A stretch of DNA of 18,709 nucleotides, taken from Discostella pseudostelligera (taxonomy: Eukaryota > Bacillariophyta > Thalassiosirophyceae > Thalassiosirales > Thalassiosiraceae). The DNA lies in assembly GCA_036940085.1 (NCBI GenBank), contig JALLBK010000725.1:1-18709 (forward strand), written 5' to 3'. A program made the translations under genes and the position numbers. The notes under the pieces were generated by a model that did no database searches, was not told the DNA's origin, and saw nothing but the letters and a program-made list of their open reading frames with translations. Shown here in pieces: positions 1 through 9,299 of the stretch (position 1 is the first letter of the stretch; every line of letters starts with the position of its first letter).

Positions 1-650
1 TACACCGGCTCCTAGTACACCTGCTCAGACTTACTCCTGCTCTTGCACATACCCATGCACCTACTCCTGACTCTTGCATACCTACCACCTACTCCCTACT
101 CCTGCATTGTCTGCTCCTTCAACTCCTGCTCCTGCACGACATGCTCTTACACCACCTAGTACTCCTCCTGCACACCTAGTACTCCTGCATTTACTCATCT
201 CTCATCTTCTTGCACCATCTACTACTCCTGTACCTTCTCCCACACCACTCCTTGCTCCTGAACCTGCTCCTACTCTACACCACCACCTATTCCTGAACCT
301 CCCCCTGCTCCTTCTCCTGCACCTCCTATTTCTGCACACCTACTACTCCTGCACCTACTCCTGCATCTACACCACCTGCTCCCACCCATGATCTTACACC
401 TGTTCCTACCCTACACCACCTACTCTGCCCTGCACCACTTACTCCTGCAGCTACTCCTACACCATACACCACTAATCCTGCAAATGCTCCTATACTGCTG
501 GCTCCTACACTGGCTCCACACCTGCTCCTGCATCTACTCCTGCTCTTGCACTTGCACGTCATGGATTGCACATAGTACTCCTGCACACCTGCTCCTGCTA
601 CTCCTTCATCTGCTCCTTCACCTCCTGCTGCTGAACCTTCTCCTGAGTAC
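1..650 (+). repeat. Degenerate minisatellite, block A (CTCCTGCAC sense)
   Basis: The block is almost entirely variants of CTCCTGCAC and CTACTCCTGCACC words, mostly in multiples of three bases. It also carries longer recognisable sub-blocks, such as CCCACCCATGATC near 381 and a stretch at 48-172 that recurs with few changes at about 3045-3175 and 3443-3571. Several reading frames are open only because of the triplet periodicity (Leu/His-rich, Ser/Cys/Thr-rich, Pro/Thr/Ala-rich). None is open across the block, so no gene is called here. It may be a decayed Pro/Thr/Ala-rich repeat-protein gene or a non-coding satellite. Confidence 0.85.
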
Positions 651-2405
651 TACTAGGTGCAGGAGTAGGTGTGCAGGAGCAGGAGAAGGAAGAGGAGCAG
701 GTGTGCAGGAGTAGGTGGTATAGTAGTAGGGTAATACCATACTACTTCTTTGACTTGAGCAGGTGCAGGAGCACCAAGTGGTGCAGGAGAAGGTGCAGCA
801 GGTGGTGAAAGAGCAGATGCAGGAGTAGGTGTGGTGCAGAAGTAGGTGCTGCATGATGTGCAAGAGCAGGAGCAGGTTTTGGAGTAGGAGCCAGCAGTGG
901 AGGAGGAGCAATGGTGTAGGAGTACAACTAGTTGCAAGAGTAAGAGGTACAGGGCCAAGTATGTGGGTAGGGTAGTAGGAACACATGTATGATCATGGGT
1001 AGGAGCAGGTGGTATAGGAGCAGATTTGGGAGTACTAGGTGCAGGAGTAGGTGCAGGAGTAGGTGTGCAGGATCAGGAGAAGGAAGAGGAGGAGGTGTAC
1101 AGGAGTTGGTGGTATAGGAGTAGTACTAGGGTACTACCATACTACTTCTTTTGTGCAGGAAGTGCAGGAGCAAGTGGGGCAGGAGAGAAGGTGCAGCAGG
1201 TGGTGAAGGAGTAGGAGAGTACTACCACTAGGTGCAGGAGTATGTGTGCAGGATCACAAGAAGGAAGAAGAGCAGGTGTGCAGGTGCAGGAGTAGGTGGG
1301 GTATAGTACTAGTAGGGTACTACCATACTACTTCTTTGAGCAGGTGCAGGAGCAAGTGGTGCAGGAGAAGGTGCAGCAGGTGTTGAAGGAGCATGTGAAG
1401 GAGTAGGTGTGCAGGAGTAGGTGCTGCATCATGAGTATGTGCAAGAGCAGGTTTAGTGGGTGTAGGAGTAGGTGAAGGAGCAGGTGTATTAGCTGGTGTA
1501 GGAGGAGCACGTGTGGGGGCAGTGGTGTAGGAGTAGTTGCAGGATGAGTAAGAGGTGCAGGACAGAGTAGGTGGTGTAGTAGGGCAGGAGCAGGTGTAGG
1601 ATCATGGTTAGGATCAGGTGGTGTAGGAGCTGGTGTAGGAGTACTAGGTGTAGGAGTAGATGCAGGAGTAGGTGAAGGAGTCAAGTACTAGGTGACTGTG
1701 AAAGAGCAAGAGCAGGAGGTTCAGGAGGAAGAGGTCCAGGAGGAGGAGGTCCAGGAGGAGGAGGTTCAGGAGTAGGTGATGTACAAGTAGGGTTGGAGCA
1801 AGTTTAGGATCAAGCCTGGTGCCAGAGAAGGTGCAGGAGTAGAAGGTGCAAGAGTAAAATCAGGATTAGTAGAAGGTTTGCAGGAGGAGTACTAGGTGGT
1901 GTAGAAGGTTCAGTAGGAGCAGGAGTTGAAGAAGCAGATGCAGGATGCAAGAGTTGGTGTGCATGAGTAGTAGGTGCATGAGCAGCGGCAGTACTAGGTG
2001 CAGTAAGTGCAGGAGTAGGTGGTTTACCACTACTACTACTTTCAGCAGGTGCAGGAGCACATGGTACAGGAGAAGGTTCAGGAGCAGGAGGAGGCGAAGG
2101 AGCAGATGCAGGAGTAGCAGGAGTAGGTGTGCAGGAGTATGTGCAAGTGTAGGAGCAGGTGTAGGAGCCAGTGTAGGAGCTGCTGTAGTAGGAGCCGGTG
2201 TAGGAGTATTTGCAGTGCAGGAGATGGGTAGGTTCAGGTGTGCAGAAATAGGAGGTGCAGGAGCAGGCAGAGCAGGATGTTCAGGAGTAGTAGGTGGTGT
2301 AGAGTAGGAGCAGATTCAGGAGCAAGGAGTGGTGTAGGAGAAGGTGCAGGAACAGAAGGTGCAAGAAGAGGAAATGCAGGAGTATTAGGTGTGCAGGAGT
2401 AGGTC
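651..2405 (-). repeat. Degenerate minisatellite, block B (inverted, GTGCAGGAG sense)
   Basis: The same repeat words as the flanking blocks appear here as their reverse complement (GGTGCAGGAGTAGG). The strand of the whole array flips at about 650 and flips back after the spacer that ends near 2625. A marker ATGGGTAGG, or ATGGTTAGG, ends near 1003, 1612 and 2232, which gives a higher-order period of about 610-620 bp. A second marker, ACCATACTACTTCTTT, occurs near 735, 1137 and 1325. Minus-strand frames contain Pro/Thr/Ala-rich stretches (for example within 653-958 and 1328-1684) that are interrupted by stops and frame changes. Confidence 0.85.
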
Positions 2406-2625
2406 AGTGGGTTCTTACAAATTACTTCTTCACGGTCTCAAAAGGGGCTCCATCTACTTCTGATGCCTACTTAGCAATCAGCATCGACTGCCTTTGGCGG
2501 ACGACTGATGGTCAGGTTACAACATTTATCATAGTATATTCAATCTTAGCTTAGCTACAATCCTGGTTTTTGTTGGGTGGCAACTCCCAGTTTTATGCTT
2601 GGAGTACAATCTTAGTCAGGGAGGG
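2406..2625. other. Non-repetitive spacer between inverted repeat blocks
   Basis: This 220-bp stretch lacks the CTCCTGCAC words and sits exactly where the array changes strand. No open reading frame of note, no terminal inverted repeat and no target-site duplication were seen by eye. Its origin is unknown. It could be an insertion, or ancestral sequence exposed by an inversion. Confidence 0.6.
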
Positions 2626-4010
2626 AAACTCCTACACCTGCTCCTACACCACCTGCTGCTCCTACCCATAATCCTACACCTGCTCCTGTCCTACACCACC
2701 TACACCACCTACTCTGCCCTACTGCACCTCTTACTCCTGCAACTAGTACTCCTACACCACTGCTCCTGCACATGCTCCTACACCAGCTCCTACCCTGCTG
2801 GCTTCTCCACCTGCTCCTGCACCTGTTCTTGCACCTACTCACCTACTCATGCAGCACCTACTCCAGCATATCTACTCCTGCATCTGCTCTTTCACCTCCT
2901 GCTGCACCTTCTCCTGCACCCCCACGTGCTCCTGCACCTGCTAAGTAGTAGTACCCTATTACTGCCATGATACCACCTGCCCCTGCACATACTCCTACTA
3001 CACCAGCCCTAGTACACCTGCTCGGTGTACACACAGCACATGATACTCATGCACCTACTCCTGACTCTTGCACCCCTACCACCTACTCCCTTTTCCTGCA
3101 TTGTCTGCTCCTTCACCTCCTGCTCCTGCACATCAGCATACTCCTACACCACCTAGAGTACTCCTGCAAACCTAGTAGTACTCCTGCATTTACTCTTCTT
3201 GCATCTTCTACTCCTCTACTAATCCTGCACCTACTCCTACACCGGCTCCTACTCCTACACAACCTGCTCCTACCCATCATGATCCTCCACCTACTCCTAC
3301 TCCTACCCCACACCACCTGCTACTCTGCCCTGCACCTCTTACTTCTGCAACTACCCCCCCTACACCACTGCTCACTGCTTCTGCGTATGCTCCTACTACA
3401 CCGGCTCCTAGCACACCTACTAGTACACCTACTCCTGCTCTTGCTCATACCCATGTACCTACTCCTGACTCTTGCACACCTACCACCTACTCCCTACTCC
3501 TGCATTGTCTGCTCCTTCAACTCCTGCACCTGCACAACATGCTCTTACACCACCTAGTACTCTTCTTGCAAACCTTGTACTCCTCCTGCATTTACTCTTC
3601 TTGCACCTTCTGTTCCTGCACCTTCCCCCACACCACTCCTTGCTCCTGAACCTGCTCCTAGTACTCTAGTTCACCACCACCTACTCCTGAACCTCCTGCT
3701 CCTGCTCCTGCACACCTACTCCTTCACCTACTCCTGTATCTACTTTTGCACCGACACCACCTGCTCCCACCCATGATCTTACACCTGTTCCTACCCTACA
3801 CCACCTACTCTGCCCTGCACCTCTTACTCTTACTCCTGCAACTACTCCCACTAAGCCTGCAAATGCTCCTACACTGGCTCCTACACCATTGCTCTTGCAC
3901 ATGCTCCTACTACACCTGCTCTTGCACCTACTCATGCATCTACTCATGCACACCTATTACTCCTGCATTTGCTCCTTCACCTCTTGCTGCACCTTCTCCT
4001 GCAGCAGCAG
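2626..4010 (+). repeat. Degenerate minisatellite, block C (CTCCTGCAC sense)
   Basis: The words and orientation match block A. The marker CCTACCCAT (or CCCACCCAT) starts at 2661, 3269 and 3766, giving higher-order spacings of about 608 and 497 bp; the first is close to the roughly 609-bp period in inverted block B. A Pro/Thr/Ala frame can be read from about 2628 (E-T-P-T-P-A-P-T-P-P) but leaves frame repeatedly. The block fades into a GCAGCAGCAG run near 4001-4012. Confidence 0.85.
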
Positions 4011-5338
4011 CAGAACAATTATCATGAGCAACTCAGTTGATAAATTTGAGATACTGCCAAGGAGCAGTAGCAGGAGGAACGTGGCTAGTATGATTGTTAT
4101 GATGGACGTTTCCTCCAAGAATGATATTCCTCATCCTACTGCAAGTAGTACTAGTCTATGCTGTACATCATAGTAACCAATATGTGGAGTTGGTGAGGGC
4201 AATGGCATGTTTGTGATGAGAAGCAGTCACGTGTCACATAGTAAGAAGCCAATCAAGAGCAGCTTCTTGTGGTGGCACCTGCCACATATTAGGTGGCTGA
4301 AATAATTCTTAGGGGGATTAAGGATGGTAGATGGTACACCTAGCTCCTAGCTAGTAGTAATACACTACTACTAGTAGCACCTCCTCAGTAGAGAGTATGC
4401 AGAGTAGTTTCATGGATGCTGAGTTTGAGTTTGTAGAGTATGAAGCCCAGTATGACAAGAATGTACACAGCTGAGGGTGATGCTGGTATGCTCTGGAGAA
4501 TGAGGATGCATAGATGGCAGTAAGAAGTTGCTCATACTGATGAGGATGAGAAGTAGCTACAGGATCACAAGAAGACTAGTGAGAAGCAGCCAAGGACAAG
4601 GAGAGTAGACGAGCACATGTGCATGGATGCTGAATCTCATGATGATGAACAGCCACAAAGCTGAGTATGGCTGATTAATACAAATGGGTATTGATGATCA
4701 TGCCTACTGAGGATGAACATGATGAGGAGGAACAAGATCATTTTCATGCTGATGATGGACATCATTATGATTGCATTGAGAGAAAAGGATGACTATGCTC
4801 ATGAAGCAAGCATCATGATGATCATTCTCCTTGTACTAGTACTAGGTACTAAAAGTAAAAGTGCACTACTAGTAGTAGCAGCAGGCAGCAGGATCACATC
4901 CTCCTCATCTGCTGCCATTGTCTGCTCCCCCCATCACCACCGTCACCCACCACCTACACTCTCCACCATCACAACACTACCATACGATCCACCTCCTCCT
5001 GCTGCTTCTACTGCTGGTGTGTCACCTAATCAACAGCAGCCTCAACAATCAGCCATATCCAGCATTGCATTTGCATCATTGTCACCAGCAATTGTGATAT
5101 TGGAAGAGGATGGAGGATCAAAATCACAAGACAAGTATCTACAGCAGAGGAGCTAGAACTAAGAACTACATGTGTAGTAGAAAAGGAAACCGACAGTGCA
5201 AATCAACTGCTGGTAATGGAGCAACACACTGACGTGACGGTGGTCATTTTCCCGTGCAAACCAACATTGACATTCACTAGTTAGAATAGGTTACATACAG
5301 CACTGCATGATTCTGCTACTAGGTATTTTAATATCTAT
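4011..5338. other. Low-complexity region without a secure gene
   Basis: About 1.3 kb with many ATGATG, GATGAG and TACTAGTAG words. On the plus strand a short frame at 4694-4792 is strongly acidic and His-rich (for example DEHDEEEQDHFH). It ends at TGA, while an overlapping frame stays open to 5156. This could be a decayed acidic-protein gene or composition-driven noise. No transposase, reverse transcriptase or integrase motif could be recognised. The last 180 bp, to 5338, would hold the 3' UTR of the minus-strand gene that ends at 5339. Confidence 0.4.
4713..5156 (+). CDS. Doubtful hypothetical ORF, 147 residues
   Basis: The ORF runs from an ATG to a TAG. The N-terminus is Met/Ile-rich through repeated ATGATG codons, and a short hydrophobic stretch (IMMIILLVLVLG) lies at about residues 34-45. 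The second half is His/Pro-rich, then Gln-rich (NQQQPQQ), ending with an acidic and charged tail. No family is recognised. The amino-acid mix mirrors the simple-sequence DNA, and an acidic frame overlaps its start. It could be an exon of an unrecognised gene or a chance ORF in repetitive DNA. It is listed because it is the only sizeable open frame between the minisatellite and the ankyrin gene. Confidence 0.18.
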   Translation: MNMMRRNKIIFMLMMDIIMIALREKDDYAHEASIMMIILLVLVLGTKSKSALLVVAAGSRITSSSSAAIVCSPHHHRHPPPTLSTITTLPYDPPPPAASTAGVSPNQQQPQQSAISSIAFASLSPAIVILEEDGGSKSQDKYLQQRS

Positions 5339-8300
5339 CTACCACCAGCTATTTTGACTTCGATTCAATTCCTTCGCCATGTTCGCGAAGTCGAGCGATG
5401 CTTGTTCCAGGGCTTCGGATTTCTCTGCTAAATTTTCCAACTTGGCACCTCGTTCAATTACTGCATTTTTGGCCTGGCCTAGGCCTGACATGGCATTGGC
5501 GAATCTATCCTTTAAATGGGTTTCAGCCGTCTTGTCGGTTGCGCTGTTGACTAATTCTCTTGCTTTTGACTCTAGCCCGAGTGCATTTCTAGCTTGTGTT
5601 GCGCTTTGGCGGTGCTCCAGCATACGTTCGGCTCGCTTGGCCTTTGTCTTCTCCGCTGCCTTCTTTGTATCCGCAATTGCAAGTAGATATTGACCATCCG
5701 AGATCCTGTACTCCGTACCATTCACCACCATACGTTTCGTCGAACATTCGTGACATACAAATTTACGGCTCGCTCTGCATAGATGTTTCCTATTTGACAC
5801 CACTCCAAATTCACTCCAGCAGATAGCACAGGAAACACTGTCACTCCCACCGGGAGCATCTGAGTCTATTGAGGTTGACCCGATTTCGCATGCGCCGGCA
5901 ACCTTTACTGATTTGCTTTTGAATGCTTTCAAAGCGGAATTCACTCGACTGACACCACCAAACAAAGCAACTAATTCAATTCTATCCAGAGGTAAGCATT
6001 CACGAGACGACTTAGTCTTTGGATCCTCAAGAGTCATCGCAAGTGAATGGTAGCCCGAAAGAGTTGGTCGATTAAGTCGAGACGATGGTGGTGATGGCAT
6101 GCTAATTCTTGCTCCATTCAGCAAAAGAAATTCTGCACTGGCTTGAACAATTTTACTTATATTTCTCAGAACTGGCGGGAGTTCAAGATTATTTTCATCT
6201 GATTCTCGGGCTTTCAAATCTATTTCACTTCTCGCCTCCATTGCTACTACAGCCAAGATTTGAAGCGGTGTAAAGCTGAACAAATATGCCATTAGTAATG
6301 GAACAAATGGCAACCGAGTAAGTGCTGAACAACACGTATTGTATTCTCACCCGATGAAACAACTGAGGCATTTGACTGCCTCTCCTTGGCCAACAATGCT
6401 CTCAATCCTTTCGTTTGGCTCGAAACCATGGTCAAGTAATGTTTGAAGGGTCCTAGAAGATATGTTCATTGTGCTCGAACATTAGCAAATCGTATTCGGA
6501 GGAAAGACAAGTATATGGCCAAGACTTACTTGATCAATGATTCGACTGGCATTAACTCATTGTTGCTATCAGTTGATTGGATTTTCTTCATCAGAGATGC
6601 AATTGATGCATGAATTGGATACTGAAACTGAGCGCCCAAACTACAACCTGAATCGCTGCCTCTGGGAATGAGTGGGTAGCGGTACTTGCAGTGGGCGAGA
6701 ATGACAAGTAGCTCGTCAGATTTCCATTGCTCCGAGACAACGTGGACGGGATGTAAAAGTTCGATGCCTTTCGGAGAGTCTACCATTACTTGTCCTCCCC
6801 AAGCCTCGAGAGCAGAGAGGCAGAGATTGAGTGCTTCAGAATTATTCCTCCCGTCAACACCTCTACCCTCCACTGCACCCAGGTACATCGGTGTCCTTCC
6901 GTGACAATCGAGAGCATTGGGATCAGGGCGTGTTGGGTGGCTCGCCGACAAAACAGTAGACAGAACCTTTTCATCTAAACCTTTTGCACAAATATGACAC
7001 GGTGTCAGGTCGTCAACATTTTGTGGAATTGAGCAATCCGCCCCAGCCTCGACAAGAAGTCGAACGGTAGAGACCTTACGGCGACTGCAGGCATGGTGCA
7101 GAGCTGTCTTCCCACTATCATCTTTTGCATCTATTATGAATGGATCTAATTTGTTTGAGTCGCAGCCAATTGTAGAGTTCTGAAATTCGATTGCGCCCGC
7201 AAGTGATTCCTTTAACATTTGGTCGTTTCCGGAAACCACGTACGAGTGTGGCGTGCCCAATATCACTTGGTGTTTCCATGCCTGATCGTCATCACCACCG
7301 AGAGAGAAATTGTAAACATGCGCTTTCATAAGTGCAGAAACAATCGCTAACTCACATCGATGAGTATCATTCGGTGAATTTTCCCCGGAAGACTCAAGAA
7401 CTGCAGAAAGAGATACCGTCTCAGTTGGGGTGAGAATATCGAAACGTGTATGCTTTCTATTGTCATTTTTGTTCATATTGTTTATGCGATGAAGAGGAAG
7501 AGATGCATTCGAGATGTCTGGAAACGGAACTGAAGTAGGGGTTGTCAGCTGAGATAGACGGATCTTGCACGTCTTAGGGTCGACCAAGCTCTCAGCAACA
7601 AGGAAATCATTGATGTCTCGTGTAGATGATCGAGGCTCCCCCCGAATCGCAAGCAATCGATGAACTTCATCCATATTTTTCGGCACTCTCAGAATTACGA
7701 TCATATCGGGGTTGGTAAATATGGCCAATGTCCTCTTTTCATACACACTAGTGGACCAAAAGTATCGAGCTGGAAAAACACGCATCACCGGTGAGGTGAA
7801 ACTCAATACTCCTGCAATACGGTGCTGAGATGTCGGCAGTTTCTCATTGGGCGTGCCATCTGCGGATACTTCACTAAATAATGCAATGTTGTTGATGCCT
7901 TCATCAAGAAGAATTTCATGATCCAAAAGTTGATTCGAAGCTGAATCATCGATGGGAAATAATTGATCACCATCTTCGGAATGCGGAGGTGGAGAAGTAT
8001 CAATAGGTTCTACTGCTGAATTCGGTATCAATTTTTCCAAAGGCTGTTCACCCCCCGATCCGGTGTTGTCTGTCTCCACTGGATCATCAGCTGTTTCTCC
8101 GGATTGAGAGTCAAACGGTGCATCGTTATCAATGTCAGCTTCGAAGTGTTCAGCTGACTGATCCGTATCGGTCGTTTCCAGATTTTTCTCACTTGCTATT
8201 GCTGATAATTCTTGCATGGAATTGGGTGCAGTTTCTTGCCGCTCTACTCTCTCGTCATTAGAGACGTCTGCATCGCATTCCCCTGCATCAATTGTATCAT

Positions 8301-8523
8301 TCTGGTTGGTCATATCTTCTGAATGAACACCAATATCATACTGAGCCGTATCCTCTTCATCCGACTTGTATGTAGAGCCATTCACCTCCGTGTCACCGTT
8401 CTGATTAACATCAATTTTTTCAATCTGGGAAGCTACATTATTTCGCGAAGAGTTGTCGTCTTTGTCCTCAACCTCAACCACTCCCCCGCCGGGAGCAGTA
8501 ACCACTTCACCTTCGACAACCAT
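5339..8523 (-). CDS. Ankyrin repeat / FYVE-like finger / R-SNARE fusion protein
   Basis: Three exons on the minus strand: 8523-6530, 6452-6351 and 6275-5339. They join in frame to 1010 residues. Exon 1 encodes an acidic, low-complexity N-terminus, then a globular part, then ankyrin-type repeats at about residues 500-630 (GKTALHHAC, then LLVEAGAD). The repeats continue across both introns (LLDHGFEPN; GFTPLQILA). A FYVE-like finger follows at about 848-894, with CAIC, the basic RKHLCR patch and CHEC. Next is a charged helix, then a C-terminal R-SNARE motif at about 957-1008 with VIERGAKL around the central Arg974, ending in WW at the stop. No transmembrane segment is encoded. By family knowledge, FYVE domains bind PI3P and R-SNAREs join fusion complexes, so an endosomal trafficking or SNARE-regulatory role is inferred. 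The first ATG in frame is 8523; an upstream in-frame GTG at 8613 lies inside a direct repeat and was not chosen. Confidence 0.8.
6276..6350 (-). other. Intron 2 of the ankyrin/SNARE gene (75 bp)
   Basis: It starts GTGAGA and ends TTGTTCAG on the minus strand, with TTACTAAT as a branch-point-like element 16 bases before the acceptor. Splicing joins GG to C TTT, giving GFTPLQILA, a typical ankyrin helix start. A nearer CAG at 6325, giving a 26-bp intron, breaks the frame. Confidence 0.82.
6453..6529 (-). other. Intron 1 of the ankyrin/SNARE gene (77 bp)
   Basis: On the minus strand it starts GTAAGT and ends TTCTAG, with a GCTAATG branch-point-like element near its middle. Removing it restores the frame (ATC AA joined to G ACC) and continues the ankyrin-like sequence. 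Confidence 0.85.
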
Positions 8524-9299
8524 AACTGATGCCGATGAGTATTTGAGATGGAAAATGTTCCGCCTGAGGAAGTGTTGGGCAGAGCCAATAACAGTGCCAA
8601 AAAAGGTCAGCACGGTAGACCAAGGTGGTAGTAGGCGGCGGACGTCATGGTCGGCCTCTCCCCCAGCCAGCCAAAAGAATGCTCACGAGAAGACACAAGG
8701 CACGAGTGTTGTGTTGTGGCAGCCTTGCGGCGTCGGTTGCGGCATTGCTTCTGGCAACCAAGACGGGGAAGTGTTGGGCAGAGCCAATAACAGTGCCAAA
8801 AAAGGTCAGCACGGTAGACCAGCGGCATCGGGGGTCTCTACAAGGTCAAGGTGATACTGGGCGGTGCCCATTCCCATGGCCATGGAGCCGATAGCCGATG
8901 CGCGATGCGGGTGAGACGGTATGGTACGATCAGCGGAGTTGGCGGGTTGCGGAAGGAGGGCGGAAACTTCAATTTGCTCGCTGCCACGTTAAGGACGAAT
9001 GTCGGATCGATATGTCTTGATTTTGTCCTACTCTATTAAGTATCTTTTCATGCATCTCTGCCTAAAATATCTTCTGTGCCCTCTGCCCTCCTCTGTATCT
9101 TCTTTTCCCGCCCAAATGTTGGATTCAACTTTCATGCAACATAGTATCAAGAGCATGGGAGATTCTAAAGTTCTTGAGTGGTCCAATCATATGCATTACT
9201 GACATGTACAAATACCGACAAATAGTTATGAAACTTTACAACTTCATGGAGTCATCCATCAACACCGCCAATCACGTTAATGCTCTCAATCTATCCAAC
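8524..9299. other. Intergenic region: upstream of ankyrin/SNARE gene, downstream of TPR/PDZ gene
   Basis: 776 bp between two minus-strand genes. It holds the 55-bp repeat pair, a perfect 12-bp palindrome CCATGGCCATGG at 8874-8885 and an element TTTTCCCGCCCAAAT at 9103-9117, which on the minus strand resembles an E2F site. No convincing gene was seen on either strand. Confidence 0.6.
8568..8821. repeat. Pair of identical 55-bp direct repeats
   Basis: Bases 8568-8622 and 8767-8821 read identically over 55 bp (GGAAGTGTTGGGCAGAGCC through GGTAGACCA), 199 bp apart. The 144 bp between them and the flanks show no similarity. The left copy ends 45 bp upstream of the chosen ATG of the minus-strand ankyrin/SNARE gene, so it probably lies in that gene's 5' UTR or core promoter. 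Confidence 0.95.

Noticed and set aside
74..3669. Many 60-196 codon ORFs rich in Leu/His, Ser/Cys/Thr or Gly/Ala/Val within the first 4 kb
   Set aside because: They are frames of the same triplet-periodic minisatellite on both strands. None is continuous or recognisable, so the region is annotated as repeat.
1..4010. CRISPR-like array
   Set aside because: The repeats are short, degenerate and without uniform unique spacers, and the organism is eukaryotic.
4200..5156. Retrotransposon remnant
   Set aside because: No reverse transcriptase, integrase or RNase H motif and no long terminal repeats could be recognised.
6325..6350. A 26-bp version of intron 2 in the ankyrin/SNARE gene
   Set aside because: Too short and it breaks the frame. 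The 75-bp version has a branch-point-like element and restores an ankyrin repeat.
8524..8613. GTG-initiated extension of the ankyrin/SNARE protein
   Set aside because: Non-ATG start partly inside the duplicated 55-bp element; ATG at 8523 is preferred.
8874..8885. 12-bp palindrome CCATGGCCATGG
   Set aside because: Short, made of two CCATGG words; expected by chance often enough in a region this size to carry no weight alone.
8453..8894. Overlapping plus-strand ORFs across the 55-bp repeats
   Set aside because: They are antisense to the ankyrin/SNARE 5' end, with the same peptide appearing twice only because of the DNA repeat.
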